Assembly: GCA_001653155.1 (NCBI GenBank)
Contig: BDEJ01000030.1
Span: forward strand, 1 to 64,000
DNA: 64,000 bases
Origin: Porphyromonadaceae bacterium H1
GTDB lineage: Bacteria; Bacteroidota; Bacteroidia; Bacteroidales; Paludibacteraceae
Reading direction: 5' to 3'
The notes under the pieces are model-generated. The model saw only the letters and a list, made by a program, of their open reading frames with translations, ran no database searches and was not told where the DNA came from. Every line of letters starts with the position of its first letter. Within the stretch, counting starts at the first letter, position 1. This document shows positions 8,945 through 17,544 of the stretch, piece by piece. A program made the position numbers and the translations under genes.

Positions 8945-10171
8945 ATGCTTCGTTTTTTTCAATTACTTCTCATCGGGATTTCGATTGCTTTATTGGCTTA
9001 CTTACTGCCTTGGCTCTATCGTTTTGCTACACTAAGCCCGGAAGCTAAAACCTTTGTTGTTTACAGTCGCATGATCGACGATTTTGCAATAGTGAACCAC
9101 AATGCAGACAAGAAGCTGCCGAAGTACAGCGATCTGTCGGGACGGAGCTACACGCAAGCCGAATTCGACAGCATATTGCCGATGCTTTACTACCGTCAAC
9201 TGCTGTCCGACGGCCGTCTTCCCGATACGCTGTTCGGTCATGCAGTAAACTCCAAGCTGATTGCGAAAGAAAACTTCGTATTCCGCCATGCCCCTGCACA
9301 CATCAACCGACGGAATTGCGAATTGTATTTTTTATTAGAGTCAGCTTCATCAAGAGTTGACTTGCAAATGCCCGACGATGTGTTCCGTTTCACGAAAGAA
9401 GGGATTGAGTTCGTGGACATGACGCAGAACAAGGTGAAAAGAGAAAAAACAGCCTTGTTCCGCAAGGCATTTACACGAGAAAACGTTAGGTTGCCCATAA
9501 GTAAGATAAGCGGCAATCCGACTGTAAGAAAAGATTACGACGAAGGTTACTTCTTTAGCGATGCTTCGGGAAGGCTTTTTCATTTCAAACAAGTGCAAGG
9601 CCAACCCTACCTCCGGCACATCCCTCTGCCGGAAAGATTGCAAATAGCCGAAATTTTCATAACAGAATTTCTCGGACGACATCATTTTGCTTTTTTGAGC
9701 GATACGGAGGGAGGATTTTATGCTCTGAAGGCGCCCGACTACAGCTTGCAGCGTGTGGAGCTAAATCCTTTCTTCCCGCAAAGCGACGAGCTGGTAGTGT
9801 TCGGCAACATGCTAGACTGGACGCTGCGCTTGGGGAGGCGGGATAGCATCTACTATACAGCAGTAGATGCACAGAGTCTTTCGACTATCCGGACTTGGGG
9901 GCAGCTCAGAAAACAAGCAGACTGTACCGAGAGTCTCTATGCCTACCTCTTCCCCTTCGAGCTCAACTTCACATCGCCCAAAGATAAATATTTCCAGCCG
10001 CGCATCAATAATTTTTCGTGCCAAGCCATATTTTTCAACCTGCTTTTACTGATAACTTTCTTAGGGATTTCGAAACGCCGAAATACTACTCTTTTGATGG
10101 CATCCGGATTAGCCATTGCCTGCCTGGGAATTTTCGCCTTCATCCCTTTAATCATCATCCGGAAAGGCTAA
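8945..10171 (+). CDS. DUF4857-like membrane protein
   Basis: The 408-residue protein has one N-terminal membrane helix (FQLLLIGISIALLAYLLPWLY), a large extracytoplasmic domain (about 30-350) and two C-terminal helices (AIFFNLLLLITFLGI and LLMASGLAIACLGIFAFIPLII). The pattern YSRMIDDFAIV, YSDLSGRSYTQAEFDSILPMLYYRQL and LPDTLFG matches what I know of DUF4857 proteins, which accompany ABC transporter genes in Bacteroidota. Phe/Tyr-rich repeats in the middle (HFAFLSDTEGGFYAL) suggest a beta-propeller-like or beta-rich fold. It is probably co-transcribed with the permease upstream. Function unknown. Confidence 0.7.
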   Translation: MLRFFQLLLIGISIALLAYLLPWLYRFATLSPEAKTFVVYSRMIDDFAIVNHNADKKLPKYSDLSGRSYTQAEFDSILPMLYYRQLLSDGRLPDTLFGHAVNSKLIAKENFVFRHAPAHINRRNCELYFLLESASSRVDLQMPDDVFRFTKEGIEFVDMTQNKVKREKTALFRKAFTRENVRLPISKISGNPTVRKDYDEGYFFSDASGRLFHFKQVQGQPYLRHIPLPERLQIAEIFITEFLGRHHFAFLSDTEGGFYALKAPDYSLQRVELNPFFPQSDELVVFGNMLDWTLRLGRRDSIYYTAVDAQSLSTIRTWGQLRKQADCTESLYAYLFPFELNFTSPKDKYFQPRINNFSCQAIFFNLLLLITFLGISKRRNTTLLMASGLAIACLGIFAFIPLIIIRKG

Positions 10172-10369
10172 AGGAAGTCCAAGTTAGCCGGAAGTTCGTC
10201 CGAAGGTACCGCTCAATGTAAAGCCGCAAACTAAAGCAAGGATGTAAAACTTTCACAAAAACGACAGATATGAGATTGGGATAAGTACCACACCACCTGT
10301 TTTTATTTTAAATAAAGTTTCGATGCTCTCAGCAAAAACATCTAGTAAAATCTAAAAAACAACTTCTCG

Positions 10370-12409
10370 ATGTATAAAATTTACAACCTACTGGCGGTAT
10401 TTCTTTTAACTGCTTCTTCCTTGTTTTCGCAACCTTGCAACATCACCCCCCGGCCTAAACACATCGAATACGGAACAGGTTTCTACTATCTGCCTCAAAA
10501 AACTAACTACAGCACTAATTTGAAAGGGCAATCCGGGGATTGGCTTCGGAAAATCCTCCGGCAGGACAAAATTCAATTCCGAGAAACATTCGGGAAAGCC
10601 CCAATCCGTTTCCGATGTACGCAAAACGACCTTGAAGCCGAATCTTACAGCCTTCGTATCGACGCCTCCGGGATCCGTATCGAAGCGCCAAGCGAAAAAG
10701 GTCTTTTTTATGCATGGCAATCCTTCCTACAACTTCTTCCCCCTCCTGAAAACGGACAATATCGCCTGCAATTCTGCCACATACAGGATGCACCTCGATT
10801 CAGTTATAGAGGTATGCATCTGGATGTGTCTCGCAACTTCTTCGATAAAAACTTCATCAAGAAACAGCTCGACGTCATGGCGCAATACAAACTAAACCGT
10901 TTCCATTGGCATCTGACCGACGGATCGGGCTGGCGCATTGAAATACCGACCTATCCGGAACTAACCCACCAAAGTGCTTTCCGTCCCTATCCCAATTGGG
11001 CAGCCTGGTATCAAGGCGGACGGAGTTTCTGCTCACCTGAACATCCCCAAGCCCAAGGCGGCTATTATAGTCAGGAAGACATCAACGAAATTGTTCAATA
11101 TGCAACTGACAGATGCATCGAAATCATAGCTGAGATAGAAATGCCGGGGCACTCGGAGGCAGCCCTTAGCGTCTATCCACATTTAGCCTGCCCGGGAGAG
11201 ACTACGGAAAAGCCAAATTACTGCAGCGGAAAAGAAGAGACATTTGTTTTCCTCGAAAACGTGTTAAGCCACTGTGCGAAGCTTTTTCCCTCCTCCTACA
11301 TACACATCGGTGGCGACGAAGTGGACAAAACACCTTGGAGCAAATGTCCGTACTGCATACAAAGGATGAAAGAACAGAACATAAAGGATCCCGATCACCT
11401 GCAAGAATACTTTATCAATCGGATGGAGGGAGTACTGAAGAAGCTGGGAAAGAAAGCCATTGTTTGGGACGAAGCAATAGTGGGAAAGCTCGCAACCGAG
11501 ACTCTCGTGATGTGCTGGAGAAATGCTTCTATGGGTGTTCAAGCTGTCAGTCAAGGACAAAAAGTCATCATGACTCCGTCGGAGTTTTGTTACCTGAATT
11601 CCTATCAGAATGCTCCTCCCCTCGAACCTCTGGCCATGGGTGGTTACATCCCTCTGAGGAAGGCCTACAGCTTCGATCCTTGCATGGACATGATTTCGAA
11701 TGCCGATAAAAAGAAGGTTTTAGGACTTCAGGCTTGCCTCTGGACGGAATATATCGATACGGACTCTCATGCCGAATACATGCTCTATCCCCGTCTGGTA
11801 GCTCTTGCCGAATGCGGATGGACGGATCCGGAAAGAAAGAGTTGGCCGGATTTCTATCGACGCGCCCTCTCAATCGCTGAATCCTTGAAACTTTCCGGTT
11901 ATCACAGCTTCGATTTGCGACAAGAGGTCGAGGAACGGAGCTCCGCCGATGCAACTCGTGGAAATATAGCCTATAACAAACCCGTTCACTACAAAAATAA
12001 GTATCACAGTAAATATCCGGCAGCGGGCGATAGCTCTCTCACCGACGGTTTAAAGGGAGGATGGCACTATGGAGATCTGCGCTGGCAGGGCTTTCTCGAT
12101 ACGGATATCGATTTGCATATCGATCTCGGAGTAAACACGTCGATTAGCAGCATTGATACGGAATTTATGCAACAAAAAACACAATACGTATGGTTGCCGA
12201 AAGAGGTACGTTTCCTGCTCTCGGAAGACGGCAAAGAGTTCCGGCTGCTTCAAAGCTATAGCACAAACATCTCGGCCAACGAAGAACGAGTCATATTCAA
12301 CAGCTACCGCTGGGAAGGGCAAGCAACAGGACGCTATATAAAACTCCAGGCTCTAAACCGAGGAATACCGGGAGGCTGGCTTTTCATCGATGAAATTGTT
12401 GTTCGCTGA
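10370..12409 (+). CDS. Beta-N-acetylhexosaminidase, GH20
   Basis: The 679-residue exported enzyme has a signal peptide (MYKIYNLLAVFLLTASSLFSQ), a GH20b domain (about 22-140), a GH20 TIM barrel (about 143-500) and a C-terminal beta-sandwich (about 540-679) of F5/8 type C or CBM32 type. The catalytic pair is Asp316-Glu317 in HIGGDEVDK. Substrate-site motifs RGMHLDVSRNF, FHWHLTDGSGWR and EIEMPGHSEAAL are all present, so it should be active. It removes terminal N-acetylglucosamine or galactosamine from host glycans or chitobiose, probably in the periplasm or at the outer membrane. It stands alone, with tadA 38 bp downstream. Confidence 0.92.
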   Translation: MYKIYNLLAVFLLTASSLFSQPCNITPRPKHIEYGTGFYYLPQKTNYSTNLKGQSGDWLRKILRQDKIQFRETFGKAPIRFRCTQNDLEAESYSLRIDASGIRIEAPSEKGLFYAWQSFLQLLPPPENGQYRLQFCHIQDAPRFSYRGMHLDVSRNFFDKNFIKKQLDVMAQYKLNRFHWHLTDGSGWRIEIPTYPELTHQSAFRPYPNWAAWYQGGRSFCSPEHPQAQGGYYSQEDINEIVQYATDRCIEIIAEIEMPGHSEAALSVYPHLACPGETTEKPNYCSGKEETFVFLENVLSHCAKLFPSSYIHIGGDEVDKTPWSKCPYCIQRMKEQNIKDPDHLQEYFINRMEGVLKKLGKKAIVWDEAIVGKLATETLVMCWRNASMGVQAVSQGQKVIMTPSEFCYLNSYQNAPPLEPLAMGGYIPLRKAYSFDPCMDMISNADKKKVLGLQACLWTEYIDTDSHAEYMLYPRLVALAECGWTDPERKSWPDFYRRALSIAESLKLSGYHSFDLRQEVEERSSADATRGNIAYNKPVHYKNKYHSKYPAAGDSSLTDGLKGGWHYGDLRWQGFLDTDIDLHIDLGVNTSISSIDTEFMQQKTQYVWLPKEVRFLLSEDGKEFRLLQSYSTNISANEERVIFNSYRWEGQATGRYIKLQALNRGIPGGWLFIDEIVVR

Positions 12410-12447
12410 GTTCCTCACCTATCTTTAACTTCTTCTCACAAGAAACT

Positions 12448-12930
12448 ATGCCTATAACTTACTACAGCTCTAACTCGGATATACCGACAGTAACGCGCGA
12501 TGAGGAATTTATGTCCATGGCTCTGGAAGAAGCCCGAAAAGCCCTCAAAAAAGGAGAAGTACCCATTGGAGCCGTAGTGGTATGCGAAGGACGCATCATA
12601 GCCCGCGGACACAATCTAACGGAAACCCTGACCGATGTAACGGCACATGCAGAACTTCAAGCTATTACAGCCGCTGCCCAGTACTTAAGCGGGAAGTATC
12701 TGACAAACTGCACGCTTTATGTAACGTTAGAGCCTTGTGTGATGTGTGCCGGAGCCATCGGTTGGGCACAAATAAGCCGTATCGTCTACGGGGCTTCCGA
12801 CCCGAAGAGAGGCTTCTCCCGATTTGCTCCAAAGGCATTCCATCCAAAGGCAAAAATATCGGCGGGTGTATTGGAAAAAACCTGCGGAGATTTACTTTCA
12901 TCCTTCTTTACAGAAAAGCGGAAAGGCTGA
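12448..12930 (+). CDS. tadA: tRNA(adenine34) deaminase
   Basis: The 160-residue protein has both zinc motifs of TadA: His67-Ala-Glu69 in TAHAEL, with Glu as proton shuttle, and Pro96-Cys97-x-x-Cys100 in EPCVMCAGA. The flanking sequences DPKRGFSR and FHPKAKISAGV also fit. It converts A34 of tRNA-Arg(ACG) to inosine, allowing CGU, CGC and CGA reading. About 17 residues before the usual start (FMSMALEEARKAL) form a non-conserved tail, so a later start is possible; the ATG of FMSM at residue 22 is an alternative. It is in the same orientation as the hexosaminidase. Confidence 0.93.
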   Translation: MPITYYSSNSDIPTVTRDEEFMSMALEEARKALKKGEVPIGAVVVCEGRIIARGHNLTETLTDVTAHAELQAITAAAQYLSGKYLTNCTLYVTLEPCVMCAGAIGWAQISRIVYGASDPKRGFSRFAPKAFHPKAKISAGVLEKTCGDLLSSFFTEKRKG

Positions 12931-13026
12931 ATTTACAGATAACGCTTTAGCGCAAACAACCCGGAATGCATCCACAACCGAAACTCTCTAAGGAGGACTT
13001 TTCATATCGGAAAGTTATACATGGTT

Positions 13027-14019
13027 TTACTGCACAATAAACAAATCAAAGAATTTGATACCTGATTCTTTCGCCGTCAGAAAGTAAAAGATAAAACTGT
13101 ACAGGACACCTATAAACATAATCACCTTACTCAAGGTAGAAGCCTGGTGATAGTCCTCAGGGGTTTTCGCTCTCCAAACCAGGTATATCAACAACATAAA
13201 AGGCATCAGGCCTCCAAAGATTATGTAGCGCAGACTCAGGGAGCCTTCGAAGGGCAAGAGACGACTTACAACGAGTAATGCAGCCATGTTGACAACGATG
13301 AGTAGCGAAATAAATATCTTGGTCTTTTGTGTACTCCATACGATGGGCAAAGTCCTGCACTCCATCTCGCGGTCGCCGGGAGCATCTTCGCAGTCTTTTA
13401 TCAGCTCGCGCACCCAGGTACACAAAAAAGCAAACAATGCAAATCCGCCTATCCATATATAGCAGGTTCGAGGTATTTCCGTCTCAAAAATCAATTCTCC
13501 GTATTTTTTGTGCAAAACAGCCAACTCCATGATGGGCACCACCAAGATACTCAAAGCTGTACTAAAGGCTATCACCAAATTACCGATAAGGAACTGCCGC
13601 TTGTAATTCGAAGAATAAAACCACAACAAACCCGGCACCACAACAAAAACAAAGGCAAGTGTAAAGCTACGAGTAAGATAAGAGAGCAACAAACCCAACA
13701 GGACACCTGCTCCTGTCAGAATCTGATGCATCAACATGGCTGTCTGCCGCGGCAAGAGCCTTCCGACAATTTGTTTATCGGGCTTATTGATAGCGTCGAT
13801 TTTCACATCAAAATAATCATTGATTACATAGCCCCCTGCGGCAACAAATACAGAGGCTGCAATCAACAGAGTAATGTTCAGGGGTGAAAACGATGAAGTG
13901 TCAAAGCCGAAAGTTTGTAAAATGGGCACAAAAACCACACGGTTCATCATAAATTGGACAAAGGCCAGAAACAGAAGGTTCGGGAGGCGCAAAAGCCGCA
14001 AATAAGCATCTATTTTCAT
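13027..14019 (-). CDS. UbiA-family prenyltransferase (GGGP/DGGGP synthase-like)
   Basis: The 330-residue protein has about eight to nine membrane helices and both aspartate-rich UbiA motifs: NDYFDVKID (N67 to D75) and, later, KDCEDAPGD. The start MKIDAYLRLLRLPNLLFLAFVQ is the normal first helix. Bacteroidota members of this group are usually named geranylgeranylglycerol-phosphate geranylgeranyltransferase, the enzyme adding the second chain in archaeal-type ether lipids, but other prenyl acceptors are possible. It is last in a minus-strand cluster, 32 bp after a nitroreductase-like gene. The class is clear from the motifs; the acceptor is not. Confidence 0.8.
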   Translation of the reverse strand: MKIDAYLRLLRLPNLLFLAFVQFMMNRVVFVPILQTFGFDTSSFSPLNITLLIAASVFVAAGGYVINDYFDVKIDAINKPDKQIVGRLLPRQTAMLMHQILTGAGVLLGLLLSYLTRSFTLAFVFVVVPGLLWFYSSNYKRQFLIGNLVIAFSTALSILVVPIMELAVLHKKYGELIFETEIPRTCYIWIGGFALFAFLCTWVRELIKDCEDAPGDREMECRTLPIVWSTQKTKIFISLLIVVNMAALLVVSRLLPFEGSLSLRYIIFGGLMPFMLLIYLVWRAKTPEDYHQASTLSKVIMFIGVLYSFIFYFLTAKESGIKFFDLFIVQ

Positions 14020-14051
14020 TCTTATAAAAGCTATTCAGGTCAACGGTCAGG

Positions 14052-14861
14052 TTATTTTCGATTCGCAGTAAAAGAAATAACGTAATTCAGCTTGGAGTGC
14101 TTCGGATAATCTTCGGAAAAATGGAAACTTCCTTCGATGGAAAGGGCCTTACAAGTCTCCGCGAAATGGCAAAGTGCAATACCCATATCGATTCTATCGA
14201 AGCTGGGAAAAGGGTCTTTATAAAAATGGAAACTATCCTTCTCATGCAAGACACGCCATTCCTGCTTGTTATGGGCCGAAGGAGCAAGGCGAAGCATCTC
14301 GAGCGCTTCGGCATAAGGGCCGGCAAGCTGGGGTGTCAATGGCATTGCGAATGTTTCATGAAAGAACAAACTTCCAAAAGCTTTCCGGGGTTTGGGTTTC
14401 TCGCCGGATACGAGAAGGAGTCTCTCAATCCATCGTTTCTTTTCGGCCGGATAGCCCAACGGAGAAACGATTCGAAGCCTTTCGTTTTGTTTCAGTTTGG
14501 CTTGCTTGATGAAGTCGCTGCGAGAGAAAGCTCCTCCCAACCAGCAGCTACCCAAGCCCAAGCTGGTACAAAAAAGAATGAGCTGCTCGAAGAGGTAGGC
14601 AGCTCCCTCCTGATCGAAAGGGCCCTCTTCGTAGACAAGCAAGAGGAAGGCAGGAGCCTTACTAATAAAGCCGTAAGTCCCCAACTTCAGGCGCTCCGTC
14701 TCCGAGGATGTTTCTACAAGTTCTATGCGGGTTTTCACGCCCCGGGGAGCTTGCGTTTGCGCAATGAAGTTTTTTATCTGATCCCGGTGCTCTGCGCGGA
14801 GACCTTCTCCGGTAAATGTCCTCGTAGAGCGGCGCTGTTTGATTTGTTCTTGGAGGGTCAT
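14052..14861 (-). CDS. Nitroreductase-like protein, duplicated-domain TM1586 type
   Basis: The 269-residue protein starts with QIKQRRSTRTFTGE, the flavin-binding signature of nitroreductases, and later has LFCTSLGLGSCWLGGAFS and IVSPLGYPAEKKRW. The second half (about 170-269) repeats the fold in a degenerate form (EALEMLRLAPSAHNKQEWRVLHE, DRIDMGIALCHF). This layout fits the TM1586-type putative nitroreductase family (Pfam TM1586_NiRdase), which forms a pseudo-dimer in one chain. It probably binds FMN and uses NAD(P)H; the substrate is unknown. It overlaps the upstream DUF2520 gene by ATGA, so the two are in one operon. Confidence 0.75.
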   Translation of the reverse strand: MTLQEQIKQRRSTRTFTGEGLRAEHRDQIKNFIAQTQAPRGVKTRIELVETSSETERLKLGTYGFISKAPAFLLLVYEEGPFDQEGAAYLFEQLILFCTSLGLGSCWLGGAFSRSDFIKQAKLKQNERLRIVSPLGYPAEKKRWIERLLLVSGEKPKPRKAFGSLFFHETFAMPLTPQLAGPYAEALEMLRLAPSAHNKQEWRVLHEKDSFHFYKDPFPSFDRIDMGIALCHFAETCKALSIEGSFHFSEDYPKHSKLNYVISFTANRK

Positions 14862-15628
14862 AACAGATGTCTTTTGATAATGCTTTCGGAAAGCAATTCA
14901 TAGAGTTTTTGTAAATCCGGCCGTTCCTCCAAAAGCCTCATATGTTCTTCCATCACTTGCCAGTTGTTACGGACTGCCGGTCCCGTCTGTGCGTCGTGAG
15001 GCGAAAGCGTCCGCAGCTTATCGGCCGTTTCTCTGATAAGGGGTAGCAAAACTTCAAATGGGAGCTTCGCCGCTTCGGTAAGTTGAGACGAGAGCTCGTA
15101 AAGATGATTGGTAAAATTACAGGCGAAAACAGCTGCCAAATGCAGCTGTTTTCGCTGTTGGCTGTTTGCCTCACGTACGTTGTCCGATAACATCCCTGCG
15201 AGAAGCTTTGTTTTGCTGAGGGCTGCTTCGCTGTTGGCTTCAATAAAGACGGGAATCTCCGAGAAATCAATGGGTTTAGCCTTAGAGAAAGTTTGCAGGG
15301 GGTACAACACGGCATAATTCTCCGAATAAGCTCTGAAAACATCCAAAGCGACACTGCCTGCCGTATGTATCAACAGACTATCGTTTCGCCTACCCAAACA
15401 TTCAAGCAGCGTGGGGATGGCATGGTCGCTAACGGCAAAAATAAGCACGTCTATCGAACTATCGAGTTGAGACAGGTCATCCAGCGCTTCGGCGTCTATC
15501 TTACGGGCTAATGCTTCGGCATTCGAAAAGTGGCGGCTATAGACCTGCACAATAACACTCCCTTTTCGATGCAAGGCGGTGGCGAGATGGCTTGCCAGGT
15601 TTCCGGCTCCTATCAGTGCTATTTTCAT
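14858..15628 (-). CDS. DUF2520 Rossmann-fold oxidoreductase-like protein
   Basis: I place the start at 15628 (MKIALIGAGNLASHLATAL) because the residues before it in the longer frame are non-conserved and overlap the next gene upstream. The 256-residue protein has an N-terminal NAD(P)-binding Rossmann fold (GAGNLASHLA, LIFAVSDHAI, HTAGSVALDVF) and a C-terminal helical DUF2520 domain (LHLAAVFACNFTNHLYELS, LPLIRETADKLR). It is related to pyrroline-5-carboxylate reductase and 6-phosphogluconate dehydrogenase folds. The reaction is unknown. It is linked by ATGA to the nitroreductase-like gene and lies 17 bp after a small membrane gene. Confidence 0.82.
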   Translation of the reverse strand: MKIALIGAGNLASHLATALHRKGSVIVQVYSRHFSNAEALARKIDAEALDDLSQLDSSIDVLIFAVSDHAIPTLLECLGRRNDSLLIHTAGSVALDVFRAYSENYAVLYPLQTFSKAKPIDFSEIPVFIEANSEAALSKTKLLAGMLSDNVREANSQQRKQLHLAAVFACNFTNHLYELSSQLTEAAKLPFEVLLPLIRETADKLRTLSPHDAQTGPAVRNNWQVMEEHMRLLEERPDLQKLYELLSESIIKRHLL

Positions 15629-15645
15629 GCTGGCGGTTTTTCTTA

Positions 15646-15972
15646 CTATTTGCTTCGCTTCCGAGTGAAAATAAGAACAAGGCCTGCCAGCACGAACAAA
15701 GCAGGCCAAACGTATTCGGCATAGCTTTGTGTGAGACGAATGATGTCCGAGAGGCGCAACCAGACTGCAACAGCAAGCAATACCCAGGCAACAGTCTTAC
15801 TGCTGTGGAAAAGCAAGAAGATGCCCCCAACGATAAGCAAATAGGACGATGCATTAAAAAGATGCGGCACAACTTCCTTGGGCAGGAGTTCAAGCTGCTT
15901 AAAGAGGAACAAGCTTCCCAAAACAAGCAGGGAAACTCCCCATGCCAAGCGATTGTCTTGTTTTATAAGCAT
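15646..15972 (-). CDS. Small membrane protein with four helices, LiaI/LiaF-TM (DUF5668) type
   Basis: An ATG at 15972 gives a 108-residue protein; a TTG seven codons earlier is the alternative. Four hydrophobic segments are visible: LAWGVSLLVLGSLFLFKQL, LFNASSYLLIVGGIFLLF, TVAWVLLAVAVWLRLSDI and YVWPALFVLAGLVLIF, followed by the basic tail TRKRSK. The order and the WG/WP pair at the helix starts resemble the LiaF transmembrane domain family (DUF5668), which often reports on envelope stress. It lies between the second nitroreductase and the DUF2520 gene in one minus-strand operon. No enzymatic motif is seen. Confidence 0.7.
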   Translation of the reverse strand: MLIKQDNRLAWGVSLLVLGSLFLFKQLELLPKEVVPHLFNASSYLLIVGGIFLLFHSSKTVAWVLLAVAVWLRLSDIIRLTQSYAEYVWPALFVLAGLVLIFTRKRSK

Positions 15973-16021
15973 TCTAACAGCATGTTTTCTCAATTAATGA
16001 TTCCTTTGGGGGCTTTATCTT

Positions 16022-16564
16022 TCACTTCTCGTGATAACGCTCGTTGTGTACTTTTTCGAACTGCAACTTATCCTCTTCAAAAGCATTTTTATGTTCGACG
16101 GGGCGTCCAATAGCGATCATGCACACAATTCCCAGTGTTTCGGGCATACCCAGCAGAGCGCGGACATAACTCTCCGTATCGACAGTCTCGTCTTTCATAC
16201 GTCCGTTTACCTGCACCCAACAGCTCCCTAAGCCCATACTGTGGGCCTGCAATTGAATAAAAGCGCTTGCAATCGAAGCATCCTCTACCCAAGCAGTACT
16301 TTTCTCCTTATTCACTGCCACCACGACGACTAAAGGAGCATGTTTCATAAACTGCGATCCGGTTGGTCGACATTCGGAAAGCTTACAAATGGTATCAGTT
16401 TGTTCTACTACCACAAACTCCCAAGCATTACAGTGTTTAGCGGTAGGAGCCATCAAAGCGGCTTTCATCAATAGGGCTTTCTGTTCTTCGCTTATCTGTT
16501 CGGAGCTGAATTTACGGATGCTCCTGCGCGTTTTCAGCAGCTCAAAAAAAGCAGTGTTCGTCAT
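16022..16564 (-). CDS. Nitroreductase family protein
   Basis: The start at 16564 (MTNTAFFELLKTRRSIRKF) is an ATG; the longer frame begins at a TTG. The 180-residue protein has the FMN-binding start LLKTRRSIRKFSSEQI, the LMAPTAKHCNAWEFVVV segment and the C-terminal flavin motif HSMGLGSCWVQV followed by GIVCMIAIGRPVE. These are typical of small dimeric FMN-dependent NAD(P)H nitroreductases. The natural substrate is unknown. It lies 20 bp after a DUF3298 lipoprotein gene and 49 bp before the small membrane gene. Confidence 0.88.
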   Translation of the reverse strand: MTNTAFFELLKTRRSIRKFSSEQISEEQKALLMKAALMAPTAKHCNAWEFVVVEQTDTICKLSECRPTGSQFMKHAPLVVVVAVNKEKSTAWVEDASIASAFIQLQAHSMGLGSCWVQVNGRMKDETVDTESYVRALLGMPETLGIVCMIAIGRPVEHKNAFEEDKLQFEKVHNERYHEK

Positions 16565-16584
16565 TGTGTTATTATATAGCAAAT

Positions 16585-17406
16585 TTAGTTTTGAGATTTT
16601 TCAATCAGGTAAGCGATGGGGCTATCGGTCTTCAGCAAAGTGGCGAGGCGGCTGAAAGGCAGTACCACTTCGGTATGCCCCATGTAATAGGGGGCGATTT
16701 CGTAAGGATTGAAAACGTAGGTGATGGCCTCATCGGATATGTAGAAGTTTCCGTTCGGTTTGATGGAGTCCTCCCAATAGTCAAGTTCTTTCAGCTCTTT
16801 TTCGGAGAACATGGCTTTGTTGTCTTCGTTTATTTTTGTGCGAAGCAAAGCCGTGAGTTCACTCTGATAATCTTGCGTAAAAAGATCCGCTTCGGTAATA
16901 AGGTGCTTGGCCTTAAGGTCGAAATTGTAGTACGAGCGAATTTCCAGGCCGTATGCCCCTCCCATAAAGGCATAGCGATCCAAGCCGTAAGAAAATATAT
17001 TCTGATCGTTCAACAGGGAAAAACCTTCGATGGTATGTTCGTTGTTGAAGGGATAGAGCAGGTCCTCGTCTTTCGATTCCTGCAACAGGGGTTCGTTGTT
17101 GAGTCGATACTCTTGCCTCATATCGGCAGCATAAGCCGGCAAAAGCGAATCGTTGGAGAGTTGCAGGTAGTTCTCTCCGAATATCAGAGACACAAGAGAC
17201 GAACGGATCAGGGAATCATTCTCCGTATGACCGGCAGGAAGCTCCATCTGTATCGAAATTCTAAAGGCTCCCCGCGAAGTGTCGGAGGACAAATAATAGG
17301 TATCTGCATAACTAAGGGACAATAACTTGGATCCGGGATTTTCCCTACATGAAAACAGAAACAAAGCAGAAAAGCCTAAAAGGCTAAGGAATATTGTTTT
17401 TTTCAT
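16585..17406 (-). CDS. DUF3298-type lipoprotein (RsiV-like)
   Basis: The 273-residue protein has a lipoprotein signal with lipobox LFLFSC, cysteine at residue 20, and is therefore probably lipid-anchored in the cell envelope. The C-terminal half contains the DUF3298 features: YGLDRYAFMGGAYGLEIRSYYNFDLKAKHLITEADLF, and near the end YISDEAITYVFNPYEIAPYYMGHTEVVLPFS (each quoted only in part elsewhere). DUF3298 also occurs in the anti-sigma factor RsiV, where it binds lysozyme, but no sigma factor lies next to this gene. It is first in the operon of nitroreductase, small membrane protein, DUF2520 and UbiA genes. Confidence 0.78.
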   Translation of the reverse strand: MKKTIFLSLLGFSALFLFSCRENPGSKLLSLSYADTYYLSSDTSRGAFRISIQMELPAGHTENDSLIRSSLVSLIFGENYLQLSNDSLLPAYAADMRQEYRLNNEPLLQESKDEDLLYPFNNEHTIEGFSLLNDQNIFSYGLDRYAFMGGAYGLEIRSYYNFDLKAKHLITEADLFTQDYQSELTALLRTKINEDNKAMFSEKELKELDYWEDSIKPNGNFYISDEAITYVFNPYEIAPYYMGHTEVVLPFSRLATLLKTDSPIAYLIEKSQN

Positions 17407-17544
17407 ATGGCAGATAGTTTTTGTTGGTGGATATTTTGTTTAAACGCGGTCGAGATCCTGACTTGCGAAGATACAACATTTATTCGAGAACAAATAGCCT
17501 CAGCCTTCAGCATCGACGGATTTTTTCATCTCTATTTCTTCCGC

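Noticed and set aside
16564-17325. 253-codon plus-strand frame antisense to the DUF3298 lipoprotein
   Set aside because: The minus-strand gene has a lipobox and family motifs; the plus translation does not look like a real protein.
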